NCBI GenBank assembly: GCA_022822575.1
Contig: JAJEBJ010000450.1
Coordinates: forward strand, 1-9,174
Reading direction: 5' to 3'
Origin: Alphaproteobacteria bacterium
Lineage (GTDB): Bacteria; Pseudomonadota; Alphaproteobacteria; SP197
Length of the DNA stretch: 9,174 nt
Below are positions 1-6,536 of this stretch, in pieces (positions within the stretch are counted from its first letter, which is position 1; each line of letters begins with the position of its first letter). A program made the translations under genes and the position numbers. The notes under the pieces are model-generated. The model did no database searches and had not been told where the DNA came from. It saw only the letters and a list, made by a program, of their open reading frames with translations.

Positions 1-1
1 C

Positions 2-994
2 CTCATCGACCCGCGATTCTCGGCGTACTTCGACTGGCCCGGCAAGGCGCTCATCCGCCTCGACGAGATCGTCTGGGGCGGCGTGCGCCAGGATGGTATC
101 CCGCCGCTTCGCAACCCGGCGATGCTGGACGCTGAAGAGGCCGGCTGGCTGGAGGACGACCACGTCGTGTTCGGTCTCTCCGTCAACGGCGATGCCCGCG
201 CCTATCCGAAGCGCATTCTCGCCTGGCACGAGATGTTCACCGACATCGTCGGCGGGGTGCCGGTCGCCGGAGTGTACTGCACCCTGTGCGGCACCGTGAT
301 CCTCTATCACACCGAGCATGAGGGCATGACTCACGAGCTCGGCACGAGCGGTTTCCTCTATCGATCGAACAAGCTCATGTACGACCAGGCCACCCAGTCG
401 CTATGGAGCACGATGCGGGGCGCACCGGTCGTCGGGCCGCTTGCCGGGAAAGGCATCGTGCTGGAGAGAGGAGCTGTGGTGACGACCACCTGGAGCGAGT
501 GGCGCAGGCGGCACCCTGAAACCCTGGTGCTCTCGCTCGATACCGGCCACCTGCGCGACTATGCCGAAGGGGCTGCCTACCGCGACTACTTCGCGACCGA
601 CGAATTGATGTTCCCGGTCCCGGTCCTTGACACCCGATTGCGGAACAAGGACGAGGTGTTCACGGTGCTGCTTGCCCTTCACCCCGAGGCGCCGCTTGCC
701 ATATCGGCCACGTTCCTCGCCGCGACATCCCTGCATCACGATGCGATCGAAGGGACCCCGCTCGTGGTGCTCACCGATGCATCGGGCGCGAACCGCGCCT
801 TTGCGAGTGAAGATGTGACGTTCACCCGATACGACGGCGACCGGAGCGTCGAGGACAGTTCCGGCATGATCTGGACGATGGACGAACACGGCCTGACCGC
901 CGGAGACGGGCGTGTGCTGCACCGAATCCCGGCGCAGCGGGCATTCTGGTTCGGCTGGCACGCCGCGTTCCCGAACACCCGTCTGGTACGGTAG
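2..994 (+). CDS. DUF3179 domain-containing protein (5' end outside window)
   Basis: The reading frame is open from the first base of the window to the TAG at 992-994, so the gene starts upstream; 330 residues are visible. A GTG at 83 is in frame, but it lies inside conserved sequence (an acidic 'RLDEIVWGG' stretch followed by 'DGIPPLRNP'), so it is unlikely to be the true start. The pattern is that of the DUF3179 family: 'DGIPPLRNP' near the start, a 'VYCTLCGT' segment with a CxxC pair at about visible residues 93-96, 'GTSGFLYRSNKLMYD', 'SLWSTMRGAPVVG', and an ending with 'HRIPAQRAFWFGWHAAFP'. The biochemical role of this family is not established. The CxxC pair could bind metal or be redox-active, but that is inference. 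Any signal peptide would lie outside the window. The gene converges on the fic gene across 179 bases and shows no functional link to it. Confidence 0.88.
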   Translation, partial: LIDPRFSAYFDWPGKALIRLDEIVWGGVRQDGIPPLRNPAMLDAEEAGWLEDDHVVFGLSVNGDARAYPKRILAWHEMFTDIVGGVPVAGVYCTLCGTVILYHTEHEGMTHELGTSGFLYRSNKLMYDQATQSLWSTMRGAPVVGPLAGKGIVLERGAVVTTTWSEWRRRHPETLVLSLDTGHLRDYAEGAAYRDYFATDELMFPVPVLDTRLRNKDEVFTVLLALHPEAPLAISATFLAATSLHHDAIEGTPLVVLTDASGANRAFASEDVTFTRYDGDRSVEDSSGMIWTMDEHGLTAGDGRVLHRIPAQRAFWFGWHAAFPNTRLVR

Positions 995-1017
995 CGGGAA
1001 AACACACACGTTTCCGG

Positions 1018-1146
1018 TCATCGACCAATCACGAACGTCTCAATGCGGAGTCCAAGCGCCGTATTGACATCGTCTGCACCTGCAGGATCGATACAGGCAA
1101 CGAGGCGCCCTGCTTCCTTCACTACGTGCCGCACAGCCTGCATCAT
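1018..1146 (-). CDS. possible small ORF or remnant downstream of fic (42 codons)
   Basis: Within the 179-base gap between the DUF3179 stop and the fic stop, the minus strand holds an open frame from tandem ATGs (1146 and 1143) to a TGA at 1020-1018. It is in the same frame as fic: after the fic TGA the frame stays open for another 51 codons. The predicted peptide begins MMQAVRHVVKEAG and includes 'RLVACIDPAGADDVNTALG', which reads like ordinary protein sequence. Against it, no clear ribosome binding site precedes the ATGs, and I count only about 55% G/C in third positions, below the neighbouring genes. It could be a small gene, the decayed end of a larger gene, a lost C-terminal extension of fic, or chance. 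I do not recognise a family. Confidence 0.2.
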   Translation of the reverse strand: MMQAVRHVVKEAGRLVACIDPAGADDVNTALGLRIETFVIGR

Positions 1147-1173
1147 CTGACCGACCCGGAGGGCGTGCGGAAA

Positions 1174-2367
1174 TCAGTACTTCCCGATGGCATCGAAGTC
1201 GAGTTCGACAAGCAGATCGCGTCCGTCGTCAGATGCCCTGACAATCCTGATGAAGCTCATGTCCGCCAGCCGCATCAGTTCCCGCTGAAACGTTCTTCTT
1301 GTCACCCCCTTGTAGGCCTCCCTGATGTACGGTGATGCAAGCAGTTCCGACAGACGAACCCTGAGGGAAGGGTGTTCGGAAAACGGATCGACGGGCTCCG
1401 TTTCGGCAACGAGGTAATCGAGGAGATGGTACTCTCTCTGATTGAGCACCTTTCTGCGCTCACCGAGCTTGGTGTTGCAGGCGCGGACGAGCATGGCGCG
1501 ATAGACAACCCGGTTCAGCTTGGTCTTGACAAAGTTGTTGATGCCCTCGAGCTCTTCCAGGAAGCCTCGCACTCCGAAGGTGATGAATTCGGTCACATCG
1601 AACGGCCGGGTACGCCTGCATGTCTGCAACGTCGTCTTGTACTCGGCCTCATGCGTGTAGAAATAGTTCGAGAGCCCGTAGAAGCCGAGAATGTTGTATC
1701 CGCCCTGAAACAGTATGCCGGCCTCTACCAGGCGCGACACGCGGCCGTTTCCGTCACCAAAGGGATGGATGGTGACAAGAAAATAGTGGGCCAGAAGGAC
1801 GCGAATGACGGCGTGGAGACCATTCGTCTCCCGTGAATTCATGAAGGCGATGTACTCGTCAATCAGGCGGTGTATGCGCTCATGCGGTGCTCCTCGATGC
1901 ACGCCCCCGAGATCAGGTGAGCCGACAACGACGGGAAAGTCCCTGAATTTCCCGGGTACATTGTGAACTTCATCGGAGCTTGTGGTCATCATCGCGTGCA
2001 TCGACAGAACATCGCCCGCACTGAGAGGAGAGCTGCCCGGGGTAAACCTCTTCTGGACCCACTGTTGGGCGAGGCCTGCATTCCGGACCTGTTGCTGGTC
2101 CCTGGTGGCCGACGGCTGCCCCGCATCGGAAGACTGTTCGATGATGGCGATCTGCCGGGATACCTCGGCCTCCGTCAACCGGTTCCCTTCAAGAGCCGTC
2201 GTACCGTGAACAGCCCGCACACGGTTCAGCTGGTCCAGCTGCTCCCGCCAGTCGGGCGGCAAAACGAGATTCTGGGCCAACAGCTTGTAGGCTTCGATGG
2301 ATACGAGATCCTGAAACAACCCGGCCATGTCCAGTCTGTATGCAAACGTGAAAGTGTCCCAATCCAT
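1174..2367 (-). CDS. Fic-family protein AMP-transferase with C-terminal winged-helix region
   Basis: This is a 397-residue protein of the Fic/DOC superfamily, whose members usually transfer AMP from ATP to a hydroxyl side chain of a target protein. The catalytic loop HPFGDGNGRVSR (residues 201-212) matches HxFx[D/E]GNGRxxR completely, with His201 as the general base, so the enzyme should be competent. An N-terminal TTALEG (56-61) matches the inhibitory [S/T]xxxE[G/N] motif of class II Fic proteins, with Glu60 expected to block the gamma-phosphate site of ATP. 'HNVPGKFRDFPVVVG' (about 135-149) is the flap-like segment typical of the family. The C-terminal 90 or so residues, including 'ITFGVRGFLEEL' and 'GVTRRTFQRELMRLADM', look like a linker and a winged-helix DNA-binding domain. 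The ATG at 2367 has an AGGA seven bases upstream, and family similarity begins directly after it. The gene's GC content is visibly lower than its neighbours (about 55% in a sampled stretch). The target is unknown. Confidence 0.93.
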   Translation of the reverse strand: MDWDTFTFAYRLDMAGLFQDLVSIEAYKLLAQNLVLPPDWREQLDQLNRVRAVHGTTALEGNRLTEAEVSRQIAIIEQSSDAGQPSATRDQQQVRNAGLAQQWVQKRFTPGSSPLSAGDVLSMHAMMTTSSDEVHNVPGKFRDFPVVVGSPDLGGVHRGAPHERIHRLIDEYIAFMNSRETNGLHAVIRVLLAHYFLVTIHPFGDGNGRVSRLVEAGILFQGGYNILGFYGLSNYFYTHEAEYKTTLQTCRRTRPFDVTEFITFGVRGFLEELEGINNFVKTKLNRVVYRAMLVRACNTKLGERRKVLNQREYHLLDYLVAETEPVDPFSEHPSLRVRLSELLASPYIREAYKGVTRRTFQRELMRLADMSFIRIVRASDDGRDLLVELDFDAIGKY

Positions 2368-2381
2368 TCTGACATCCTGTG

Positions 2382-2407
2382 TGTCACGCTATTTGGCATA
2401 TTGATTG
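2382..2407. repeat. imperfect 26-base direct repeat, copy 1 (partner at 2458-2483)
   Basis: This 26-base segment, beginning TGTCACGCTATTTGGCATAT, aligns without gaps to 2458-2483, beginning TGACACGTTATTTGACACAT; I count 21 of 26 identical bases. The two copies are 76 bases apart and flank the proposed fic promoter. The second copy coincides with the tandem 12-base repeats, so this copy may be a degenerate version of the same array. Confidence 0.5.
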
Positions 2408-2455
2408 CAGGAATAATAACGCAATATCAATCCTCTACCAGACAGCAATGTCATA

Positions 2456-2491
2456 CTTGACACGTTATTTGACACATTGTTTGACATATCA
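2456..2491. repeat. three tandem 12-base repeats (YTTGACAYRTYR-like)
   Basis: Three head-to-tail 12-base units are present: CTTGACACGTTA (2456-2467), TTTGACACATTG (2468-2479) and TTTGACATATCA (2480-2491). The core TTGACA is identical in all three, and the period is exactly 12 bases, a little more than one helical turn. The array lies upstream of the fic promoter candidate and fits an array of binding sites for one regulator. TTGACA is also the sigma-70 -35 consensus, but no convincing -10 element and no plus-strand gene follow it. Confidence 0.6.
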
Positions 2492-2579
2492 TGTCGCCGC
2501 TGGCAACAACGTGGGTGATACCACCCGTCATCAGCATCAGGGACGTGACAGGCGCGTGCGGGCTACCCTGCCGGTCCGG

Positions 2580-3026
2580 TCAGACCGTCCAGTCGACGAC
2601 ATGATCGGGGAGATCCTCGTCGGCGACATCAGCCTCGGAGACCACACGGTTCGAGAGCGACACTCCGGCGCGATGCACGCTGTCGGGATCACCCGACACC
2701 AGGGGATGCCAGTCGGGAAGGTCGCGGCCCTCATGGAGCAGGCGATAGGCGCAGGTGCCGGGCAGCCATGCCAGCATCGAGGCAATGGTCTCGGGCGTGA
2801 TGCGGATACACTCGGGCACCCACTTGAAGCGCCTGGCGTAGTCCCGGCAGCGGCAGGTGACGGTGTCGAGAAGAAAGCACGCAACGTCAGTGTTGGAAAT
2901 GGTGCCGTCATCGACGTCCTCAAGCTTCACGAGACAGCACTTGCCGCAGCCGTCGCAGAGCGATTCCCACTCCTGCCCGTTCATCTCCTCAAGGGACTTG
3001 GTGCGCCAGAAGGGTTCGTCGGCCAT
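2580..3026 (-). CDS. ycgN: YcgN/UPF0260-type cysteine-cluster protein
   Basis: This is a 148-residue cytoplasmic protein of the YcgN (UPF0260) group within the YkgJ-type CxxCxxCC family. The opening DEPFWRTKSLEEMNGQEWES and the cysteine cluster CDGCGKCC (residues 24-31) are hallmarks. Further conserved cysteines are at 50, 58 and 60 ('CRCRDY'), 73 and 92 ('GTCAYRLL'), followed by 'GRDLPDWHPLVSGDPDSVH'. The pattern suggests a bound metal ion or iron-sulfur centre; the function is not established. I chose the ATG at 3026 because the family similarity starts right after it and because it overlaps the TGA of the upstream GS-like gene as TGATG, implying coupled translation. An in-frame ATG at 3053 would lie inside the GS gene and adds nine unconserved residues. 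It is the last gene of the four-gene operon; I see no convincing terminator after it, only a 5-bp hairpin at 2513-2526. Confidence 0.93.
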   Translation of the reverse strand: MADEPFWRTKSLEEMNGQEWESLCDGCGKCCLVKLEDVDDGTISNTDVACFLLDTVTCRCRDYARRFKWVPECIRITPETIASMLAWLPGTCAYRLLHEGRDLPDWHPLVSGDPDSVHRAGVSLSNRVVSEADVADEDLPDHVVDWTV

Positions 3027-4357
3027 CAGTAGACGTCCCTGTAGCGCCGGCACACCTCTTCCGGCGCCAATCCTGCAACCGTCTGCAGTTCCCCGCGCTT
3101 GTGCATGATGTAGGCCTCGAGAAGTTCGCCCGGCAGGAGCGTTCCGGCATCGGGCGCGCGTTCGAGACGGTCGAGGGCCTCGTCAAGTGAAGTCGGAAGG
3201 CGCTCGACACCATGTCTGCGGCGTTCATCGTCGCTCATCGCATCGGGGTCCGATGACACCGGTTCGGGAGTGGGCAGGCCCTCGCGGATCCCTTCGAGAC
3301 CGGCCCTGACAAGGATGCCGAGCTGGAGCCAGGGACTGGCTGCCGCGTCACCGGCGCGGAATTCGACATTGAATGCCGAGGCGACATCGGCGCCGGGTGT
3401 TTCCGGGCCCGGACAGATGCGGATCGCAGCCTCGCGGTCCCGCCAGCCCAGATTGTTGTAGGCGGAACTCCAGGAATGCGGCTTCAGACGCTGGTAGGAG
3501 GCCGCAGAGGGCGCCGTGACGGCGACCAACGCCGGCAGGCGCTTCAGGATTCCGGCGACAAAGCTCCCCATCCGGGCGGCGAGCCCCGAAGGTTGCGACG
3601 CGTCATGGCTGACCGGCCGGCCATCCCGGTCCCGGAAGCTCATGTGGATGTGGACGCCGTTGCCGGGGCCGGCAGGATCGACCTGTGGCGAGAAGCTGAC
3701 ATCCCGGTCGAGGCGCCTGGCGGCGGCGCGCACCATTTCCCGGGCGATGATGGCACGGTCGGCCGCCACCATGGCCGGTGCTGGCCTGACGGTGAACTCG
3801 AACTGGCTCCTGCCGAATTCCGGCAGGAATGTCTCGGGCTCGGCGCCCGCCGCCTCAAGCGCGTGGAGCACGGCGCCCGGAAAGTCGCCCGCCCGCCTCA
3901 CCTTGTCGAGGCTGTAGGAATCGGCCCCGCGTTCAACGAGACCGCCATCGTGGAACTCGTGCTCGAAGGCGGCGACCAACTGCAGTCCGGTCTCGCTCTC
4001 CAGCTCGTGGAGCGCGCAGCGGAGATAATGGCGCAGGCAACAATCCCAAGGCGCGCCGTCCATGTGGAAAAGATCGCCCAGCATGAAGTGCTCCGCCACG
4101 CTGCCATCGCCGAAGTCGACCTCGACGGCGGTGGTCGCGTCGGGCATTAGAACAAGATCGCCCAGCGGCCCCCAGGGTGTCGTCGGGATCTGGCCCCAGC
4201 AGTTGATCATGTGATTGGTGAACGTGTAGCCGACCCCCTTGCCAAGCCGCTCGTCACACTCGGTCACAGGAAATCCCTTGCCCCTCACCTGGCCGGCAAG
4301 GTCGCTGGTGACCACCATGATCAACGGCAAACGGTGCACGACAGCCTCTCCGATCAT
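3026..4357 (-). CDS. glutamine synthetase-like (type I fold) gamma-glutamyl ligase
   Basis: This 443-residue protein belongs to the glutamine synthetase family, which activates glutamate with ATP and joins it to ammonia or an amine. The N-terminal beta-grasp part is marked by DLAGQVRGKGFP (19-30). Active-site residues can be placed by pattern: EHEF (Glu132, Glu134), EFGRSQFE (Glu180, Glu187), GNGVHIHMS (His236), YQRL (Arg290), REAAIRI (about 308-314) and VEFR (Glu332, Arg334), so the protein should be active. The usual NPY after the VEFR segment is replaced by SPW, and the usual RLVPG-type loop reads RLKPHSW. This points to a variant of the PuuA/FluG type rather than housekeeping GlnA. I see no adenylylation-type tail. 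The ATG at 4357 overlaps the TGA of the upstream gene as ATGA, which favours this start over an in-frame ATG at 4396. The substrate amine is unknown. Confidence 0.92.
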   Translation of the reverse strand: MIGEAVVHRLPLIMVVTSDLAGQVRGKGFPVTECDERLGKGVGYTFTNHMINCWGQIPTTPWGPLGDLVLMPDATTAVEVDFGDGSVAEHFMLGDLFHMDGAPWDCCLRHYLRCALHELESETGLQLVAAFEHEFHDGGLVERGADSYSLDKVRRAGDFPGAVLHALEAAGAEPETFLPEFGRSQFEFTVRPAPAMVAADRAIIAREMVRAAARRLDRDVSFSPQVDPAGPGNGVHIHMSFRDRDGRPVSHDASQPSGLAARMGSFVAGILKRLPALVAVTAPSAASYQRLKPHSWSSAYNNLGWRDREAAIRICPGPETPGADVASAFNVEFRAGDAAASPWLQLGILVRAGLEGIREGLPTPEPVSSDPDAMSDDERRRHGVERLPTSLDEALDRLERAPDAGTLLPGELLEAYIMHKRGELQTVAGLAPEEVCRRYRDVY

Positions 4358-5208
4358 GACGCCGCGGGCGCGCCATTCGACGCGGCCGCCCGGCATTCCT
4401 CGAGGTAGGCGCGCAGGGTTCGCGGCGACTGCCCGGTGAGGATCTCGGTCCAGCCCGAGACCAGGGTTGCAGGCCGGGCGCGGTATGATTGCCAGTGCAC
4501 GATCATCGACCGCGCGAAGCCTTCGTCCATGCCGCTTTCGAGAAGCTCGCGCAGTGCCTCGGCATCGCTTACCGGACGACAGGCAACGGGTGTCGCGAAG
4601 ACTTTCGCAATGAGCGCTGCCAGGGCGGGTTGCGTGAAGGCTTCCGGCCCCGTGAGATCGTAGATTCGGCCATCATGACCGGTCCCGTCGAGCACCGCGG
4701 CGGCCACATCGGCAATGTCGCGCGTGTCGACAAACGGCGTCGTGGCTGCGCCCTGTGTCGAGTGCAGCACACCCCGCTCAGCGACGGCGCGGGGATCGAG
4801 CGATTGGTTGAACGCGGTCGGACGCAGAATCGTCCACGCCAGGCCCGAATTGCGCAGGTGGCGTTCGGCAACGCCGTTCCAGCGTCGAAAATCCGACGGG
4901 TTGGCGTCGTGCGCATCGTAGGCCGAGAGCTTGACGACGTGGCGGACGCCGTGGCGTGCCGCCGCGTCGACCGCTCGCATCTCGAGGTCGGCCTGATCCG
5001 GGGTTGGCGCGCAGGCAAGGTACATGCGCTCGACGCCGGCCATGGCGGCGGCGAGGCCGGCCGAATCGCGGAAATCACCGCGGACGCATTCGACGCCGTC
5101 CTTGAGCGCCGCGCCGCGCACCAGGGCACGAAAGGCAAGCCCGCGCAACCGCAGCACCGACACGAGCTCGCGACCGACCTGTCCCGTTGCCGCCGTGACA
5201 AGGATCAT
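4354..5208 (-). CDS. NmrA-like NAD(P)-binding protein (atypical SDR)
   Basis: This is a 284-residue protein of the NmrA/QOR2-like branch of atypical short-chain dehydrogenases. It opens with a Rossmann nucleotide-binding motif, MILVTAATGQVG (TGxxG at 8-12). It continues with 'RALVRGAALKDGVECVRGDFRD' (27-48, in pieces typical of the family), 'HGVRHVVKLSAYDA' (86-99), 'TILRPTAFNQ' (126-135) and 'DTRDIADVAAAVL' (161-173). The classical SDR YxxxK catalytic pair is not evident, as expected in this branch, so it may be a quinone/azo-type reductase or a redox-sensing regulator. The ATG at 5208 is preceded by a TGAGG in which the stop of the upstream gene supplies part of the ribosome binding site. 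A longer open frame to 5280 would run into the upstream gene and has no family similarity. Its stop overlaps the GS-like start. Confidence 0.9.
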   Translation of the reverse strand: MILVTAATGQVGRELVSVLRLRGLAFRALVRGAALKDGVECVRGDFRDSAGLAAAMAGVERMYLACAPTPDQADLEMRAVDAAARHGVRHVVKLSAYDAHDANPSDFRRWNGVAERHLRNSGLAWTILRPTAFNQSLDPRAVAERGVLHSTQGAATTPFVDTRDIADVAAAVLDGTGHDGRIYDLTGPEAFTQPALAALIAKVFATPVACRPVSDAEALRELLESGMDEGFARSMIVHWQSYRARPATLVSGWTEILTGQSPRTLRAYLEECRAAASNGAPAAS

Positions 5209-5215
5209 CGCATCC

Positions 5216-6313
5216 TCAGGCGAAGCGGTAGATGCGCCTGGCGTTGTCGTAGACGATCTTGCGCCGGTCCTCGGCCGCAAGGCCGGCGAAGGTCCGCTCG
5301 ATCACCTCCTGGCTGTGCGGAAACGTGCCCTCGTCGTGGGGATAATCGCTGCCCCAGAGCAGGACATCCGCGCTGGTGAAGTCGAGCAGGCGCAGCGCGA
5401 CGGGATCGTCGCTGAAGGTCACCGCTCCCTGTCGCCGGAAAAACTCGCTCGGTCTCATCTCCAGCTCAGGGCGGATCCACATGTGCTTCTTCTCTACCTG
5501 TTCGTCGAGCACATGGAGCAGCCAGGCGAGCCATCCGGCGCCGCACTCGACAACGACGAACTTGAGGTCCGGATATCGCTGCAGCGCACCCGACGCGATC
5601 AGAAGCGCCACCGGGCTCTGCCCCCTTGCCATGCTCATGGCCATGTGGGCGAGCGCGCCGCCGTGGCCCTCCTCCTCGCCCCAGTCATCGGGGTACTGAT
5701 CCTCGCTCTCGGTGAAGGCGTGGAGCGAGATGACGAGATCGTGATCGGCACAGGCTGACCACAGCCGGTCATAGTCGGGCAGGTTGTAGGGCCTGCCGTC
5801 CACGGTCAGGGGAATCTTGATGCTGCGGTAGCCCTCTCGCGCCACCCTTTCGACTTCGCGAACGGCTTCGTCGAGATCGATGACGGGAACGATGGCGACG
5901 GGAACGAAATTCTCGCGGTGTCCTCCGAAATGCTCGATGCACCAGTCGTTGTAGGCGCGGGCCACGGCAAACTGGTAGCCGGGATCCCTGGAGTTGTAGA
6001 GAAAGAGCGAGGTGTTGGGATAGAGGACTTCGGCATTGATTCCGTCGCGGACCTGGTCTGCCAGGCGACGCTCGATATCCCGTCCGCCGCTCGGATCATT
6101 CCGGAACTCGCGATTCTGGTCGTCCTCGTCCGTGCGCTCCGAAGCAAGGTCGATGCGCCGCGGCTTCTTGCCGTCCACCACGAAATAGGTGGCGCCATCG
6201 CGCTCCTCGAACCTGGGGACGCGGTCCCTGTACTTCCTATCCAGCCTCTCCCCGTAGAGTTCCGGCGGTTCCTGCACGTGGCTGTCAGCCGAGATCACGC
6301 GCTGATCGCTCAT
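5216..6313 (-). CDS. amidohydrolase-2 family metal-dependent hydrolase
   Basis: This is a 365-residue TIM-barrel hydrolase of the amidohydrolase-2 (ACMSD-like) family. Members hydrolyse or decarboxylate small acids or amides using one divalent metal. Expected ligands are visible: DSH (Asp10, His12), SLHAF (His198) and GSDYPHDEG (Asp323, with His326 nearby). Supporting segments are 'VAIVPVIDLDEAVREVER', 'YPDLKFVVVECGAGWL' and 'IVYDNARRIYRF' at the C-terminus, all typical of the family. The ATG at 6313 has a GGGAG seven bases upstream. It is the first gene of the operon, 7 bases ahead of the NmrA-like gene, and its 5' end faces the divergent dioxygenase gene. No signal peptide is seen, so it acts in the cytoplasm. 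The substrate is unknown; decarboxylase and hydrolase activities are both possible. Confidence 0.93.
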   Translation of the reverse strand: MSDQRVISADSHVQEPPELYGERLDRKYRDRVPRFEERDGATYFVVDGKKPRRIDLASERTDEDDQNREFRNDPSGGRDIERRLADQVRDGINAEVLYPNTSLFLYNSRDPGYQFAVARAYNDWCIEHFGGHRENFVPVAIVPVIDLDEAVREVERVAREGYRSIKIPLTVDGRPYNLPDYDRLWSACADHDLVISLHAFTESEDQYPDDWGEEEGHGGALAHMAMSMARGQSPVALLIASGALQRYPDLKFVVVECGAGWLAWLLHVLDEQVEKKHMWIRPELEMRPSEFFRRQGAVTFSDDPVALRLLDFTSADVLLWGSDYPHDEGTFPHSQEVIERTFAGLAAEDRRKIVYDNARRIYRFA

Positions 6314-6457
6314 GGTTCGCTCCCGTTCCCGAGTTCAGGCAAGAGTGCACCCGACAACGGACATGACTCAAGCCCCGCGGTCTCCCCATCATGATGCCCA
6401 TCGCAAGGCGCATCCCCGCCCTGCAACCGCGCCACGCGGGTCCGGCGCCCGGCCGGC

Positions 6458-6536
6458 TTCGGAAATCGAGGCGCGCGGCATATAATTTCCGTCGGATGGG
6501 GCCTGGCGCCTCGGAATCTCGATCAACCGGAGGGAG
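6458..6536 (+). promoter_or_regulatory. sigma-70-like promoter and ribosome binding site of the dioxygenase gene
   Basis: A perfect TATAAT lies at 6481-6486, striking in such GC-rich DNA. Exactly 17 bases upstream is TTCGGA (6458-6463), a poor match to the -35 consensus (3 of 6). Transcription would begin near 6493, giving a leader of about 50 bases. GGAGGGAG at 6529-6536 is a strong Shine-Dalgarno sequence, with eight bases from its last G to the ATG at 6545. Confidence 0.55.
6467..6513. repeat. 8-base inverted repeat flanking the TATAAT box
   Basis: CGAGGCGC at 6467-6474 and GCGCCTCG at 6506-6513 are perfect reverse complements separated by 31 bases that contain the -10 box and the presumed transcription start. 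This is where an operator pair would sit. In GC-rich DNA an 8-base pair of this kind can arise by chance, so the regulatory role is only a suggestion. Confidence 0.35.

Larger units (their letters stand above)
2370..2550 (-). promoter_or_regulatory. AT-rich fic control region with TGACA/TGTCA half-site cluster
   Basis: The stretch ahead of fic is strongly AT-rich between about 2390 and 2490, unlike the surrounding DNA. It holds TGACA at 2370-2374, 2458-2462, 2470-2474, 2482-2486 and 2546-2550, and its inverse TGTCA at 2382-2386 and 2449-2453. Two pairs are arranged as inverted repeats: 2370-2374 with 2382-2386, and 2449-2453 with 2458-2462. A possible -10 element (TATTAT on the minus strand, 2418-2413) lies between the two groups, with only a poor -35 (CTGGTA, 2441-2436). 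The near group overlaps the start of the fic transcript and its ribosome binding site, and the far group lies just upstream of the promoter. This layout suits repression by a DNA-binding protein, perhaps Fic itself through its winged-helix region; that is inference. Confidence 0.5.

Noticed and set aside
997..1015. GGAAA...TTTCC hairpin just after the DUF3179 stop
   Set aside because: The stem is only 5 bp with a 9-base loop and no following T-run; too weak to call a terminator.
401..1021. 206-codon open frame on the minus strand inside the DUF3179 gene
   Set aside because: It is antisense to a clear family match; long shadow frames are expected in GC-rich genes, and the peptide shows no domain pattern.
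2457..2500. TTGACA elements as plus-strand -35 boxes
   Set aside because: No good -10 at the right spacing and no plus-strand gene downstream; the repeats are better explained as binding sites.
2513..2526. GGGTG-ATAC-CACCC hairpin downstream of ycgN
   Set aside because: A 5-bp stem without a T-run in the operon's direction; could be chance.
3476..4150. 224-codon plus-strand frame inside the GS-like gene
   Set aside because: It is antisense to a gene with intact active-site motifs; treated as a shadow.
4489..5379. 296-codon plus-strand open frame across the NmrA-like gene and the end of the hydrolase gene
   Set aside because: It runs antisense to two well-supported genes, is arginine- and alanine-rich with no motif, and has no ribosome binding site.
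6387..6396. Perfect palindrome CATCATGATG in the divergent intergenic region
   Set aside because: A single 10-base palindrome built from a simple repeat, with no second copy and no placement relative to a clear promoter; not enough for an operator call.
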